NCBI RefSeq assembly: GCF_902729405.1
Contig: NZ_LR746496.1
Location: 1,860,001 to 1,924,000 of the forward strand
Direction of reading: 5' to 3'
Origin: Acididesulfobacillus acetoxydans
GTDB taxonomy: Bacteria > Bacillota > Desulfitobacteriia > Desulfitobacteriales > Desulfitobacteriaceae
DNA: 64,000 nt
Shown here: in pieces, positions 9,191 through 18,271 of the stretch
How the letters are laid out: each line of letters starts with the position of its first letter
How positions within the stretch are numbered: position 1 is the stretch's first letter
The notes under the pieces: model-generated
Database searches by the model: none
Told to the model about the DNA's origin: nothing
The model's input: only the letters and a program-made list of their open reading frames with translations
Translations under genes and position numbers: made by a program

Positions 9191-10771
9191 GTGGCTAAGA
9201 AAGGTATGATGCTTGTACTCGCGGCCTTGTTCAGTCTAAGTTTGGTATTGTCCGGCTGCGGCAGCTCCGGCAACACAGCGGCGAGTGTGCAAGCCGTCCA
9301 GAAACACGGCAAGAATATTACGGTGGCTGTTCAAGACAACTTTGTCAGTATGGATCCCGGTGATACCAACGATACCCTTTCTTTTTCGGCGGAAAAGACG
9401 ATGATGGAGGGACTGATTGGTTTTGACCGGGAGATGAAAATGGTTCCGGTCCTGGCCACGAGCTGGCAGGTCAGTCCCGATGCCAAGGAATACACTTTTC
9501 ACTTACGCCACGGGGTCATTTTTTCGGACGGGACGCCTTTCAACGCGGAAGCCGTAAAAGTTAACATTGACCGCCTGTCGGACCCCAAGAGCACCCTGAA
9601 GCGCCACAGTCTTTTCGCCATGGTGGATAAGACAGTGGTGGTTGATAACTATACGGTCAAGGTAATTCTCAAACAGCCCTTTGGGGCGATGTTGAACAAC
9701 TTTGCCCATCCCGCAGCTTTGATGGTCAGTCCTAAAGCTTTGCAAAAGTATGGTAAGGATATCGCCCGTCATCCGGTCGGTACGGGTGAATACATGCTGA
9801 AAGAATGGGTACAAGGGGACCATCTCACCGTTGTCAAGAACCCGCATTACTGGCGCCAAGGGTATCCCAAGTTGGATAGCATTACTTTTCGGTCTGTACC
9901 GGAAAACGGTTCACGTATTGCGATGCTGAAAACCGGAGAGGCAGACTTTATTTACCCCGTGCCCCCGGAAGACGTCCAAGCGATGAGCGGCGCTAATGGG
10001 ATCACCGTGCAACACAAACCGAGCATTATTGTCGACTATATTTCAATGAACACGATGAAAAAACCCTTTAACGATTCCCGAGTGCGTCAAGCGCTTAATT
10101 ATGCCATTGACAAGAATGCCTTTATCAAAGTAGTCTACAGCGGCCTTGCTGAGCCCATGACTTCCGAGATTGCCCAGAATGTTCAATTCTTCAGTCCCCA
10201 GCAGCCCTACAAATACGATTTGGCCAAAGCGAAAGAACTTCTGAAAGCAGCCGGCTACCCGAACGGATTCGACACTACCATCTGGTCGAACAACAATTCC
10301 ACCTACATTAAAGCCACTCAGTTTATCCAACAACAACTCGCCCAAGTGGGTATAAAGGTCAAAATTGAAAACATGGAATCCGGAACCATGGATACTAAGA
10401 TTTGGAGTGTTCAAAATCCGCAGGATGCCAAAATTCAGCTCTATTTCGGTGGTTGGTCTCCCTCAACCGGAGACGCGGATTGGGGTATTCGCCCCCTCCT
10501 TGGCAAAGACATGCTTCCGCCCAAAGGTTATAATACCGCCTATTACCAAAATAGTGTGGTCAATAACGAAATCCAGCAGGCGATCCAAACTGCCGACCCG
10601 GCACAGCGCAAAGCGGCCTATGACCAAATCCAAAAAGCGATTTGGCAAGATGCTCCTTGGGTTTTTCTGGATACACGGGACAATATCTATGGTTTTAGGA
10701 ATTACTTGAAAGACGCTTATCTCTTGCCCGACGGCTCTCTCGATATACAGAACGCCCAAATTGTCCGATAG
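9191..10771 (+). CDS. Peptide ABC transporter substrate-binding lipoprotein (family 5)
   Basis: 526 residues. A lipoprotein signal with lipobox VLSGC (Cys at residue 23) anchors it outside the membrane. The family 5 (DppA/OppA/NikA) pattern is clear: the mature protein starts with ITVAVQDNFVSMDPGD, followed by the ISFSDGTPFNAEAV-like segment and RVRQALNYAIDKNAF. It binds di- or oligopeptides, or less often nickel chelates or glutathione. GTG 9191 is preceded by GAGGGGGAG. It starts the dpp-type gene row and is separated from the permease by a stem-loop, consistent with higher expression of the binding protein. Context with iadA and dat suggests peptides containing isoaspartyl or D-residues, which is inference. 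Confidence 0.93.
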   Translation: MAKKGMMLVLAALFSLSLVLSGCGSSGNTAASVQAVQKHGKNITVAVQDNFVSMDPGDTNDTLSFSAEKTMMEGLIGFDREMKMVPVLATSWQVSPDAKEYTFHLRHGVIFSDGTPFNAEAVKVNIDRLSDPKSTLKRHSLFAMVDKTVVVDNYTVKVILKQPFGAMLNNFAHPAALMVSPKALQKYGKDIARHPVGTGEYMLKEWVQGDHLTVVKNPHYWRQGYPKLDSITFRSVPENGSRIAMLKTGEADFIYPVPPEDVQAMSGANGITVQHKPSIIVDYISMNTMKKPFNDSRVRQALNYAIDKNAFIKVVYSGLAEPMTSEIAQNVQFFSPQQPYKYDLAKAKELLKAAGYPNGFDTTIWSNNNSTYIKATQFIQQQLAQVGIKVKIENMESGTMDTKIWSVQNPQDAKIQLYFGGWSPSTGDADWGIRPLLGKDMLPPKGYNTAYYQNSVVNNEIQQAIQTADPAQRKAAYDQIQKAIWQDAPWVFLDTRDNIYGFRNYLKDAYLLPDGSLDIQNAQIVR

Positions 10772-10802
10772 CCTGGCAGACAGGCCATCACTCCGACTGA
10801 GC

Positions 10803-10832
10803 GTGGAAGGGGTGCTAGGCCACCCCTTCCAC
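10803..10832 (+). other. Perfect stem-loop between binding protein and permease
   Basis: GTGGAAGGGGTG pairs with CACCCCTTCCAC around a six-base loop, a 12-bp perfect stem. No T tract follows, so it is more likely a transcript-stabilising or processing hairpin that raises dppA over dppB than a true terminator. Confidence 0.7.
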
Positions 10833-10957
10833 CTGACATTAAAGCCGCGCTTGTACGCAAAACAGCGGGAAAATATTGGAGATCCCTTCGGGGGATGAAG
10901 AGAGGTCGGGGTTCGTGATGGCCATTGTGAATAAAGCGTTGGACAGGGGGAGAAGAA

Positions 10958-11878
10958 ATGCTCAAATTCATTGTGCGCAGACTACTCGGCATGATCCCCA
11001 TTCTTTTTGTTGTTTCCGTTCTGATCTTTTCTTTTGTCCGCATGATTCCGGGAGATCCGGCCAGACTGGCGGCCGGTCCTGATGCTTCGTATCAGGACAT
11101 CCAGGCGGTACGAGCGAAACTGGGTTTGGATAAACCCATGGTTACACAATACCTAATTTATGTTAAGGGACTGCTCCACGGTAATCTGGGGACCTCTCTT
11201 AAGAGCGGCCGTCCGGTGACCAAGGTGATTGGCAGCCGTTTTATGGCCACCTTCTGGTTAACCGTCGCCAGCATGGCTTGGGCTTTTGTGATCGGACTTT
11301 TCATTGGGGTGCTGTCAGCGGTAAAACGCAATAAATGGCAGGATTACGCCGGCATGTTCAGTGCCGTCTCCGGCATCAGTTTGCCTGCTTTTTGGCTCGG
11401 CCTTATGTTGATTCAGGTTTTTTCCGTACAACTGGGTTGGCTGCCGACGGGGGGGTTTGCATCCTGGCAAAGCCTCATTTTACCTTCCCTGACCCTGGGT
11501 TCGGGGGTGGCGGCAGTGATTGCCCGTTTTACCCGTTCCAGCCTAATGGAAGTTCTCAAGGAGGATTATACTCGGACGGCGCGCGCTAAGGGCCTGCCCC
11601 CTAATGTCATCGTCTGGAAGCATGCCTTACGCAATGCGCTCGTTCCGGTTGTCACTATGACCGGCCTCCAATTTGGTTTTCTCCTTGGTGGTTCTGTAGT
11701 GGTAGAAACGGTTTTCAGTTGGCCGGGGCTCGGCCGTTTGCTGATTGATTCGGTTGCGTTTCGCGATTATCCCACAATTCAGGGGGAGATGCTGCTATTC
11801 GCTTTGGAATTCATTCTCATCAATCTTGTAGTCGATGTTTTATATGCCCTGCTGAATCCGCAGATTCGTCTGGAATAG
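10958..11878 (+). CDS. Peptide ABC transporter permease (DppB type)
   Basis: 306 residues with about six membrane helices. The N-terminus ([20 protein letters not shown]) and the EAA loop ([20 protein letters not shown]) are typical of the DppB/OppB permease, which pairs with a DppC partner and couples to the ATPases. The LGWLPTGGF and [17 protein letters not shown] segments are family hallmarks. ATG 10958 follows GGGGGAGAAGAA. The 186-bp gap before it carries the stem-loop described separately. It is followed 14 bp later by the partner permease. Confidence 0.94.
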   Translation: MLKFIVRRLLGMIPILFVVSVLIFSFVRMIPGDPARLAAGPDASYQDIQAVRAKLGLDKPMVTQYLIYVKGLLHGNLGTSLKSGRPVTKVIGSRFMATFWLTVASMAWAFVIGLFIGVLSAVKRNKWQDYAGMFSAVSGISLPAFWLGLMLIQVFSVQLGWLPTGGFASWQSLILPSLTLGSGVAAVIARFTRSSLMEVLKEDYTRTARAKGLPPNVIVWKHALRNALVPVVTMTGLQFGFLLGGSVVVETVFSWPGLGRLLIDSVAFRDYPTIQGEMLLFALEFILINLVVDVLYALLNPQIRLE

Positions 11879-11892
11879 GGAGGGGGGTTGAT

Positions 11893-12867
11893 ATGCCTCA
11901 ATCGTTCGAAAAGCCGGCCCATGGTTCCGGACCGCCGACCCTTGCCGGAGCAGGCGGGCAGGCAGTGGAGCCATCGGCGGCCGAGTTGCCTGTGGCTAGA
12001 GATGGTTTCCAGACTGAACTCACCGTCTCTTCCCCGTTTACCGAGTTCTGGAAGAAGTTTCGCAAACAGAAACTGGCTATGGCGGCAGCCGCTTTCATTA
12101 TTTTGCTCTTAGTTATTGCCTTAATCGGGCCTTCAATTGCCCCTTATCGGATGGACCAGCCGGACTATAATAACATGCTGGCCGGGCCATCGTTACAGCA
12201 CTTGTGCGGTACGGATGAATTCGGCCGGGACATTTTCAGCCGCATCCTGGCGGGAACGCGCATTTCCCTCTGGGTTGGCCTCTCCTCGGTGGCGGTGGGG
12301 GCTGTCATCGGAACGATTCTCGGATTAATCAGCGGTTACTACGGCAAATGGGTCGATGCTATGATCATGCGGATTTCCGATGTCCTTCTCGCTTTTCCCG
12401 GAATATTGCTGGCGATTGGTATCATTGCCATTCTCGGCCCGGGGCTGAACAATGTCATTATCGCGGTGGCCATTTTCGGTATTCCCATTTTTGCCCGTAT
12501 CGTGCGCAGCAGTACCCTAGCTTTGAAGAGTACGGTTTATGTCGAAGCGGCTCGTTCTCTGGGCGCCCGTAATAGAAGGCTAATCTGGAAGCACATTTTT
12601 CCCGGTACGGCTTCCACTGTGATTGTATATTTCACCATGCGTATCGGTACGGCTATTCTGACCGCGGCCAGTTTGAGTTTTCTTGGTCTGGGGGCGCAGC
12701 CGCCCACACCGGAATGGGGAGCGATGCTGAGCAGTGGACGAGACTATCTGACACAGGCACCTCATGTCGCCTTTTTTCCGGGAATGGCCATTTTCCTCAC
12801 TGTTTTGGCCTTTAACCTCTTCGGCGACGGTTTGCGCGATGCTTTGGATCCGAAAATCAAAGGCTAG
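11893..12867 (+). CDS. Peptide ABC transporter permease (DppC type)
   Basis: 324 residues. About 55 hydrophilic residues precede the first membrane helix, followed by the N-domain motif [20 protein letters not shown]. The family segment [20 protein letters not shown] (residues about 100-120) and the EAA loop [20 protein letters not shown] identify DppC/Opp[16 protein letters not shown] near the end is also diagnostic. GGGAGGGGGG precedes ATG 11893. It forms the membrane channel with the upstream permease. Nothing unusual except a slightly long cytoplasmic N-terminus. Confidence 0.94.
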   Translation: MPQSFEKPAHGSGPPTLAGAGGQAVEPSAAELPVARDGFQTELTVSSPFTEFWKKFRKQKLAMAAAAFIILLLVIALIGPSIAPYRMDQPDYNNMLAGPSLQHLCGTDEFGRDIFSRILAGTRISLWVGLSSVAVGAVIGTILGLISGYYGKWVDAMIMRISDVLLAFPGILLAIGIIAILGPGLNNVIIAVAIFGIPIFARIVRSSTLALKSTVYVEAARSLGARNRRLIWKHIFPGTASTVIVYFTMRIGTAILTAASLSFLGLGAQPPTPEWGAMLSSGRDYLTQAPHVAFFPGMAIFLTVLAFNLFGDGLRDALDPKIKG

Positions 12868-12885
12868 GGGGAGGAGGTGAGCGCG

Positions 12886-13902
12886 ATGAAAAAGCCAGTT
12901 TTGGAAATCACGGGCTTACAGACACACTTCTTCAGCGATGACGAGGTGGTACGGGCGGTGGACGGGGTCGATATCCGCATTGAGGAGGGCCAAACGCTTG
13001 GTCTCGTGGGCGAGTCTGGCTGTGGAAAAAGTGTGACCTCTTTGTCGGTTATGGGTCTGTTGGGAGACACTGGGGGAAAGGTGGTTGCGGGTTCGGTTTT
13101 TTTTAAGGGTAAGGATTTGCTCAGACTTTCGGACAAGGAAATGCGGCGTCTGCGCGGCCATGAAATGAGCATGATCTTTCAGGAGCCGATGACATCTCTC
13201 AATCCCACTTTGAGAATCGGAGAACAAATTGCGGAAGGGATCCGGCTGCATCTGGCACTGGACAAAAAGAAAGCCCGCAGCAGGGTTCTGGAAACTCTTA
13301 AGGCCGTGGGTATTCCCCGGGCGGAAGGTATTATGAGGGAATATCCCTACCAATTGTCAGGAGGAATGAGGCAAAGAGTCATGATCGCCATGGCGATGTC
13401 CTGTGAACCGGATCTCCTTATTGCCGACGAACCGACCACGGCTCTTGATGTAACTATTCAAGCCCAGATCCTAGACCTAATGCGTAAGCTCAAGGAGAAG
13501 AAAGAAACCGCGATCATGTTCATCACCCACGATCTGGGGGTAGTGGCGGACATGTGCGACAGGGTTGTGGTGATGTATGCCGGCCAGGTTATGGAAGAGG
13601 CGGATGCGCGTGAGCTTTTCGCCAATCCCGGGCATCCCTATACCCGGGGGCTGCTCGGCTCTCTTCCTAAGCTTCTTTCCGGGCAAAAGAGGCTGGGCGT
13701 CATCCCCGGGAATGTGCCCGTTTTCAAGCAAGTGCCGTCGGGATGCCGTTTTGCGGGTCGCTGCTCGTATCAAACGGAGAAATGCCTACGGGAAGTTCCG
13801 CCGCTTCTGAAGGCTGGGGATAGGCATTTGGCTCGTTGCTGGCAGACATTCGGACTCGCTGGAGTGGAAGCCGGGACAGCAGATAAAGCCGGGCTGCAAT
13901 AG
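12886..13902 (+). CDS. Peptide ABC transporter ATP-binding protein (DppD type)
   Basis: 338 residues. Walker A is GESGCGKS, the signature is [17 protein letters not shown], and Walker B is [12 protein letters not shown]. The C-terminal oligopeptide/dipeptide domain has the Cys-rich [15 protein letters not shown] motif, which in this family may bind an iron-sulfur cluster or metal. ATG 12886 is preferred to GTG 12877 because GAGGAGGTG ends six bases before it. It is coupled to the permease genes and to a second ATPase 53 bp downstream; the two normally form a heterodimer. Confidence 0.94.
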   Translation: MKKPVLEITGLQTHFFSDDEVVRAVDGVDIRIEEGQTLGLVGESGCGKSVTSLSVMGLLGDTGGKVVAGSVFFKGKDLLRLSDKEMRRLRGHEMSMIFQEPMTSLNPTLRIGEQIAEGIRLHLALDKKKARSRVLETLKAVGIPRAEGIMREYPYQLSGGMRQRVMIAMAMSCEPDLLIADEPTTALDVTIQAQILDLMRKLKEKKETAIMFITHDLGVVADMCDRVVVMYAGQVMEEADARELFANPGHPYTRGLLGSLPKLLSGQKRLGVIPGNVPVFKQVPSGCRFAGRCSYQTEKCLREVPPLLKAGDRHLARCWQTFGLAGVEAGTADKAGLQ

Positions 13903-13955
13903 TGGACGGCGTCTGGGCGGGTTAAAAGTGAGACTTCGGGAAAGGGGGGAGATTT

Positions 13956-15089
13956 GTGTCAGACCCAGCCATATCCGCCACAGGTACAAAAAAGGTAACG
14001 TGCCGAGAAAAGGGGAGATTTGAGTCAGACACAGTAGATTATACCGCCTCTCCGCTCCTGGACGTGAGAGAGCTGAAAAAGCACTTTCCCGTGCGGACAA
14101 AGGACTTGTTCCGGCCCGCTAGGGATTTTGTCCGGGCGGTGGACGGGGTTTCTTTTTTCATAAATCCCGGTGAAACGCTGGCTCTGGTGGGGGAGTCGGG
14201 CAGCGGTAAATCCACGACAGCGCGGCTCATTCTCCGGCTGCTTGAGCCGACGGCGGGAGAAATCCTTTTTGAGGGCCGCAGCCTCGGCCGGCTGGGCCCG
14301 GAGATGATGCGTCAGGCCCGTAAACAGATGCAGATGATTTTCCAAGATCCTTACGCTTCGCTCAATCCTCGCCTCACGGTTGAGGAAATTATCGCCGAGC
14401 CGTTACAGATTTTCCATGTGGGTTCCCCAGTGGAACGCAGTCGGAAGGTAAGCCGGCTCCTGGATATTGTCGGCCTGGCATCCCGACATGCCAAGCGTTA
14501 CCCGCATGAGTTCAGCGGCGGGCAGAGGCAGCGCATTGGGATTGCTCGTGCCCTGGCCCTTAATCCGAAGCTGATTATCGGGGATGAACCGGTGTCCGCT
14601 TTAGACGTTTCGATCCAGGCCCAAGTTTTAAATTTATTAAAAGACTTGCAGGAGGAGTTTGGCCTTACCTACCTCTTTATCGCGCATGATCTCAGTGTGG
14701 TTGAGTTTGTCAGTGACCGCGTCGCTGTGATGTATCTCGGCATCATTGTTGAAATGGCCGATAAGGAAACCCTTTTCCGCCATCCGCTTCATCCCTACAC
14801 GCAAGCCTTGCTCTCGGCCGTACCGGTGCCTGACCCCGACTGTCGCCGGGAAAGAATTATTCTGCCCGGGGATATTCCCAGTCCGGTGAACCCGCCTGCG
14901 GGCTGTCGCTTTCATCCCCGCTGCCAAGTCTGCCGGGAGGTATGCCGGAGGGAGGCTCCGGTTTTCCGGGAAGTAAAGCCAGGTCATTATGTGGCCTGCC
15001 ATATCAGAGGCCAGGGGTCAGAGGCCAGAGGCCGGAAGGAGGAAGTGGGAGACGGGGGGCAGGAGACAGTAGACGGGGGAGGTACGTGA
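13956..15089 (+). CDS. Peptide ABC transporter ATP-binding protein (DppF type)
   Basis: 377 residues. Walker A is GESGSGKS, the signature [16 protein letters not shown], Walker [13 protein letters not shown], and the C-terminal [15 protein letters not shown] is the family Cys motif. Two oddities flank a normal core. The first 33 residues are extra and contain an imperfect 66-bp-offset repeat of the start region (GATTTGTGTCAGAC at 13951, GATTTGAGTCAGAC at 14017), so an in-frame duplication may have moved the start. The last 30 residues are low-complexity and lie in a purine-rich repeat (15003-15120). The second ATPase of the peptide transporter. Confidence 0.92.
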   Translation: MSDPAISATGTKKVTCREKGRFESDTVDYTASPLLDVRELKKHFPVRTKDLFRPARDFVRAVDGVSFFINPGETLALVGESGSGKSTTARLILRLLEPTAGEILFEGRSLGRLGPEMMRQARKQMQMIFQDPYASLNPRLTVEEIIAEPLQIFHVGSPVERSRKVSRLLDIVGLASRHAKRYPHEFSGGQRQRIGIARALALNPKLIIGDEPVSALDVSIQAQVLNLLKDLQEEFGLTYLFIAHDLSVVEFVSDRVAVMYLGIIVEMADKETLFRHPLHPYTQALLSAVPVPDPDCRRERIILPGDIPSPVNPPAGCRFHPRCQVCREVCRREAPVFREVKPGHYVACHIRGQGSEARGRKEEVGDGGQETVDGGGT

Positions 15090-15120
15090 AGGTCAGAGGA
15101 CAGAGACGAGAGGGCAAAAG
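15003..15120 (+). repeat. Purine-rich degenerate short-unit repeat
   Basis: Runs of AGAGGCCAG, GGAGACGG and GACAGAG follow one another without an exact unit. The array covers the C-terminal tail of the DppF-type gene and continues into the gap before the next gene. The complement of the region at 62424-62600 has the same composition and motif style. Confidence 0.6.
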
Positions 15121-15201
15121 CAAGGAGCAAGGAATAGAAAGGAGTAGGGCCCTTTCCGGTTGACACAAGTTGGAAGTAACCAGGCCCTAAATATAATTTT
15201 C

Positions 15202-15933
15202 ATGAGACCTTTAATCGGAATCACATCAACCAAGATTTCCCACGACACACCTTATTACGGAGCCTATGTCGCCGACGGCTACTTCACGGGGATTGCCAAA
15301 GCCGGAGGAATCCCGCTGATTCTGCCTTTAGTCGAAGAAGAGGAAATCTGGCGGGAAAGTATTGAGCGGGTGGATGGCGTGATCTTTACCGGGGGGTTGG
15401 ATATCCACCCCCAGTTGTACGGAGAAGGGCTCCACCCCAAAATTGGTGAGCTTTATCCCTTCCGGGACCGTCTGGAACTTGCGGCGGCGCGTTATGCCAT
15501 GGACCTGGATAAGCCTGTCATTGGCATTTGCCGCGGCTGTCAGATTCTCAATGTGGCCCAGGGGGGAAGTCTGTACCAAGACATTAACAGTCAGAAAGAA
15601 GGATGTTACCAGCACGTGCAGACCGCCCCCCGAGAGGAAGGAACCCACTATGTCGAGCTTGAGAGTGATAGCCGGCTTTATGAGATCTTTGGCCGGACCC
15701 GCTTATTTACGAACAGTTTCCATCATCAGGCGGTGAAGGAATTAGCCCCCGGTTTCCGTAAAGTGGCCGCAGCTAAAGACGGGATTATTGAGGGGTTTCA
15801 GAGCGAGACGCACACGTTTGTCCTGGGTATTCAGTTTCACCCTGAAATGATGTGGCAAAAAGATCCGGATATGTTCAGGTTGGCCCTTTATTTTTGTGCA
15901 CTATGTAAATCTGGTAAAGTCGGAAGCTATTAA
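15202..15933 (+). CDS. Gamma-glutamyl hydrolase, class I glutamine amidotransferase-like (peptidase C26, PuuD type)
   Basis: 243 residues from ATG 15202, placed so that RPLIGIT, the conserved first strand, begins the protein. A TTG at 15160 with AAGGAG upstream is the alternative and would add 14 residues. The nucleophile elbow GICRGCQILNV contains the catalytic Cys; FHHQAVK and GIQFHPEM supply the His-Glu pair. Family members hydrolyse gamma-glutamyl bonds, for example gamma-glutamyl-GABA. Here it sits at the end of a peptide-uptake and isoaspartyl-peptidase operon, so it probably opens gamma-glutamyl links of imported peptides. The exact substrate is not determined. Confidence 0.88.
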   Translation: MRPLIGITSTKISHDTPYYGAYVADGYFTGIAKAGGIPLILPLVEEEEIWRESIERVDGVIFTGGLDIHPQLYGEGLHPKIGELYPFRDRLELAAARYAMDLDKPVIGICRGCQILNVAQGGSLYQDINSQKEGCYQHVQTAPREEGTHYVELESDSRLYEIFGRTRLFTNSFHHQAVKELAPGFRKVAAAKDGIIEGFQSETHTFVLGIQFHPEMMWQKDPDMFRLALYFCALCKSGKVGSY

Positions 15934-16098
15934 CCCATGATGTCTCGTCGTGTTTCAGTCTTTGAGTCTTTGCCCCGAAGCCAAAAAAACTTTTTTCTAA
16001 ACCCCCTAGACAGGGTCGGAAAGCAGGAGTAGAATCACTGTGTTCTCTTAACATATAAGAGCTCGCGGCAAACCGAACCAGAAATGGGGGGCAGAATA

Positions 16099-18054
16099 GT
16101 GGCTCATAACAACAGACTCTTTTGGCTGAAGCTGAGAACCTTTATGTTCGGCCATCCCCTGGCGACCAATTATGCGGAACATACCCGAGTCGGTGTCCTG
16201 GGGGGAATCCCCATTTTCGGTTCGGACATTATCTCCTCCGAAGGCTATGCGCCCGATGAAATACTCTACATACTTCTCTTGGCCGGGGCAGTGGGTTACG
16301 CCTATGTCCTTCAGGTTTCTATCGTGATCATATTGCTGCTGGCCAGTATTATCATGGTCTACCGCAAAGCAATTCAAAAATACCCGCAGGGCGGTGGGTC
16401 TTATACCATTGCCAAAGCGTACTTGGGAGAGAGCTTCGGCCTCATTGCCGCTTCGAGTCTGACGCTGGATTACGTCTTGACGGTCGCCGTCAGCGTAAGC
16501 TCTGCCATTGATAACCTGACGGGGGTCTTGCCTTGGCTGGCTGCCCCCGACCACAAAGTGATTGCGGATTGTTTGGTTATCCTGTTCATGGCCTGGATCA
16601 ACCTGCGCGGTCTGAGAGAATCGGCCCGCCTGTTCTCGGTTCCGGTTTATCTCTATATATCGGTCCTGGTCCTTCTGGTAGGGACCGGGGTCGTGGAAAT
16701 TATGTTTCACGGGGTGAACCCTGTGAAGACGACCCGAATCGTGGAACCCGCCCTCAGCGGGATGACTTGGTTTCTCTTTGCCCGGGCTGTGGCCGGGGGA
16801 ACGACCGCTCTGACGGGCATTGAGGCGGTGAGCAACGGGGTGACTGCCTTCAAAGCACCCTCCCAGAAACGGGCGATCCGCACGCTTCTGGTCTTGGGTG
16901 CCGTGGTGGCCGTCGGTTTGTCGGGTTTGGTTTATTTGGCCGGCTCCTATCATTTGGTTCCGTCAGCCAATAATACGATTCTCAATCAACTGGGACTTTT
17001 GGTGTTCGGCCGGACGGTCCTTTATTTTGTCCTGATCGGCAGTGCCGCGGCCATCCTGGTCATCGCGGCCAACACTCCCTTTGCCGGGCTGCCGATCCTG
17101 CTCAGCCTGATGGCTCGGGACGGTTATGCCCCTCGCTACTTCAAAAACCTGGGTGACCGTCTGGTCTACAGTGTGGGTATCTGGACTCTGATGCTGGTTT
17201 CTCTGTTTCTCATCCTCATTTTCCATGGGGACACTCACTTAATGCTTCCCCTCTATGCCATCGGCGTCCTGCTCTCTTTCTCCCTGACGGGAATCGGTCT
17301 GGCCAGACATACCCAGAGAGAGAAGGAAGGAACGAAGTGGCGTTCTGACCTTGCCGTCTTTGCTTTTGGCGGGATCCTCTCCTTTTTAGTGTTTGTGGTC
17401 TTTATCACGACCAAGTTTACGCAAGGGGCTTGGATCGTCCTCGTCATCCTGCCGATACTGTTTTTGATCTTCCGGACGATCTGCTGTGTTTATCGCGGGG
17501 AGATGGCGGAAATTCAAGTGACTCCGGCGGTCATGGAGGATTTTCGTCTGCACGTGGCCAAGGTAAAGCGGCGCCGGGCTCACGTGGAGGTTTCCGAATA
17601 TCGCAACAAGATTATCGTTCCTGTCTATGATCTGAACGTCGTCGTTTTGAAAGCTTTAAAGTACGCCTACAGTTTGACGCCGCTGGTGACGGCAGTGCAC
17701 GTAGGCTCGGATCCGGATCGGGTTAATAAATTGCTTCGGCACTGGGCGGAAAACCACATGGAGATTCCTTTGGAAATTGTCGACTCACCCTATCGGGCCA
17801 CTGTGCACGACTTCCTGGGATATCTCGATAAGGTAGAGAAGAAAGGGAAATACGACACGATCACGGTCGCCATCCCCGAGTTGGTTCCGCAGAAGATGTG
17901 GCACAATATCCTGCATAATCAAACCGGGCAGCTCATAAAGTTGATGCTACTATTGCGCAAGAGCATTCTGGTTACCAGTGTGCCCTATCATCCTTTGCCT
18001 AAGGAAAGCCAGGCCGTGAACTTAAACCTGCCGAAGCCCGGGCTGGGTCGGTAA
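16099..18054 (+). CDS. APC superfamily permease related to KimA/YdaO potassium or amino-acid transporters
   Basis: 651 residues: about 12 membrane helices (to residue about 460) plus a C-terminal cytosolic domain of about 180 residues. SDIISSEGYAPDEILYI, KYPQGGGSYTIAKAYLGE and LDYVLTVAVSVSS closely follow the KimA pattern, a potassium importer regulated by c-di-AMP in Bacillus. The C-terminal part resembles a USP/Kup-like soluble domain. GTG 16099 is preferred because GGGGGG lies just before it; ATG 16084 lacks a ribosome site. I saw no ydaO riboswitch in the 165-bp upstream gap. The final gene before a strong terminator. Potassium or an amino acid are both possible substrates. Confidence 0.85.
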   Translation: MAHNNRLFWLKLRTFMFGHPLATNYAEHTRVGVLGGIPIFGSDIISSEGYAPDEILYILLLAGAVGYAYVLQVSIVIILLLASIIMVYRKAIQKYPQGGGSYTIAKAYLGESFGLIAASSLTLDYVLTVAVSVSSAIDNLTGVLPWLAAPDHKVIADCLVILFMAWINLRGLRESARLFSVPVYLYISVLVLLVGTGVVEIMFHGVNPVKTTRIVEPALSGMTWFLFARAVAGGTTALTGIEAVSNGVTAFKAPSQKRAIRTLLVLGAVVAVGLSGLVYLAGSYHLVPSANNTILNQLGLLVFGRTVLYFVLIGSAAAILVIAANTPFAGLPILLSLMARDGYAPRYFKNLGDRLVYSVGIWTLMLVSLFLILIFHGDTHLMLPLYAIGVLLSFSLTGIGLARHTQREKEGTKWRSDLAVFAFGGILSFLVFVVFITTKFTQGAWIVLVILPILFLIFRTICCVYRGEMAEIQVTPAVMEDFRLHVAKVKRRRAHVEVSEYRNKIIVPVYDLNVVVLKALKYAYSLTPLVTAVHVGSDPDRVNKLLRHWAENHMEIPLEIVDSPYRATVHDFLGYLDKVEKKGKYDTITVAIPELVPQKMWHNILHNQTGQLIKLMLLLRKSILVTSVPYHPLPKESQAVNLNLPKPGLGR

Positions 18055-18071
18055 GGGATATCCCCCGGTAA

Positions 18072-18112
18072 AAACAAATTCCCCGTCTGTGGGCGACGGG
18101 GAATTTGTTTTT
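18072..18112 (+). terminator. Strong rho-independent terminator
   Basis: A 16-bp perfect stem (AAACAAATTCCCCGTC with its complement), a seven-base loop and a T-rich end. The A-run before the stem makes it usable in both directions, closing the APC permease gene and possibly the convergent aminotransferase gene. Confidence 0.92.
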
Positions 18113-18140
18113 CGGCAGATCCGGATTTTCGTTCGAGCGC

Positions 18141-18265
18141 TGTGCCTGCGGATTTGGATTTTCACTCAGGTGGTGTGCCTGTGGATTCAGGTTCTTACTC
18201 TACTCGGGTGGTGTGCCTGTGGATTCAGGTTCTTACTCTACTCGGGTGGTGTGCCTGTGGATTTG
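18141..18265. repeat. Tandem repeat, 38-bp unit, about 3.3 copies
   Basis: TGTGCCTGTGGATTCAGG begins units at 18174 and 18212 with the third starting at 18250, exactly 38 bp apart; a diverged copy starts at 18141. The array lies between the terminator and the 3' end of the aminotransferase gene and its last copy nearly touches that stop codon. Unit-to-unit identity in the last copies is nearly complete, so expansion is recent. Confidence 0.9.
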
Positions 18266-18271
18266 TTTTTT

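Noticed and set aside
10803-10832. Rho-independent terminator between dppA and dppB
   Set aside because: The stem is strong but lacks a T tract, and the downstream genes need read-through; it is kept as a stabilising stem-loop.
15160-15197. Promoter TTGACA...TATAAT before the gamma-glutamyl hydrolase
   Set aside because: The two boxes are 26 bp apart, too far for sigma-70, and the predicted start would fall after the start codon.
15934-16098. c-di-AMP (ydaO) riboswitch before the KimA-like permease
   Set aside because: Expected by family, but the 165-bp gap shows none of the conserved blocks and is short for that class.
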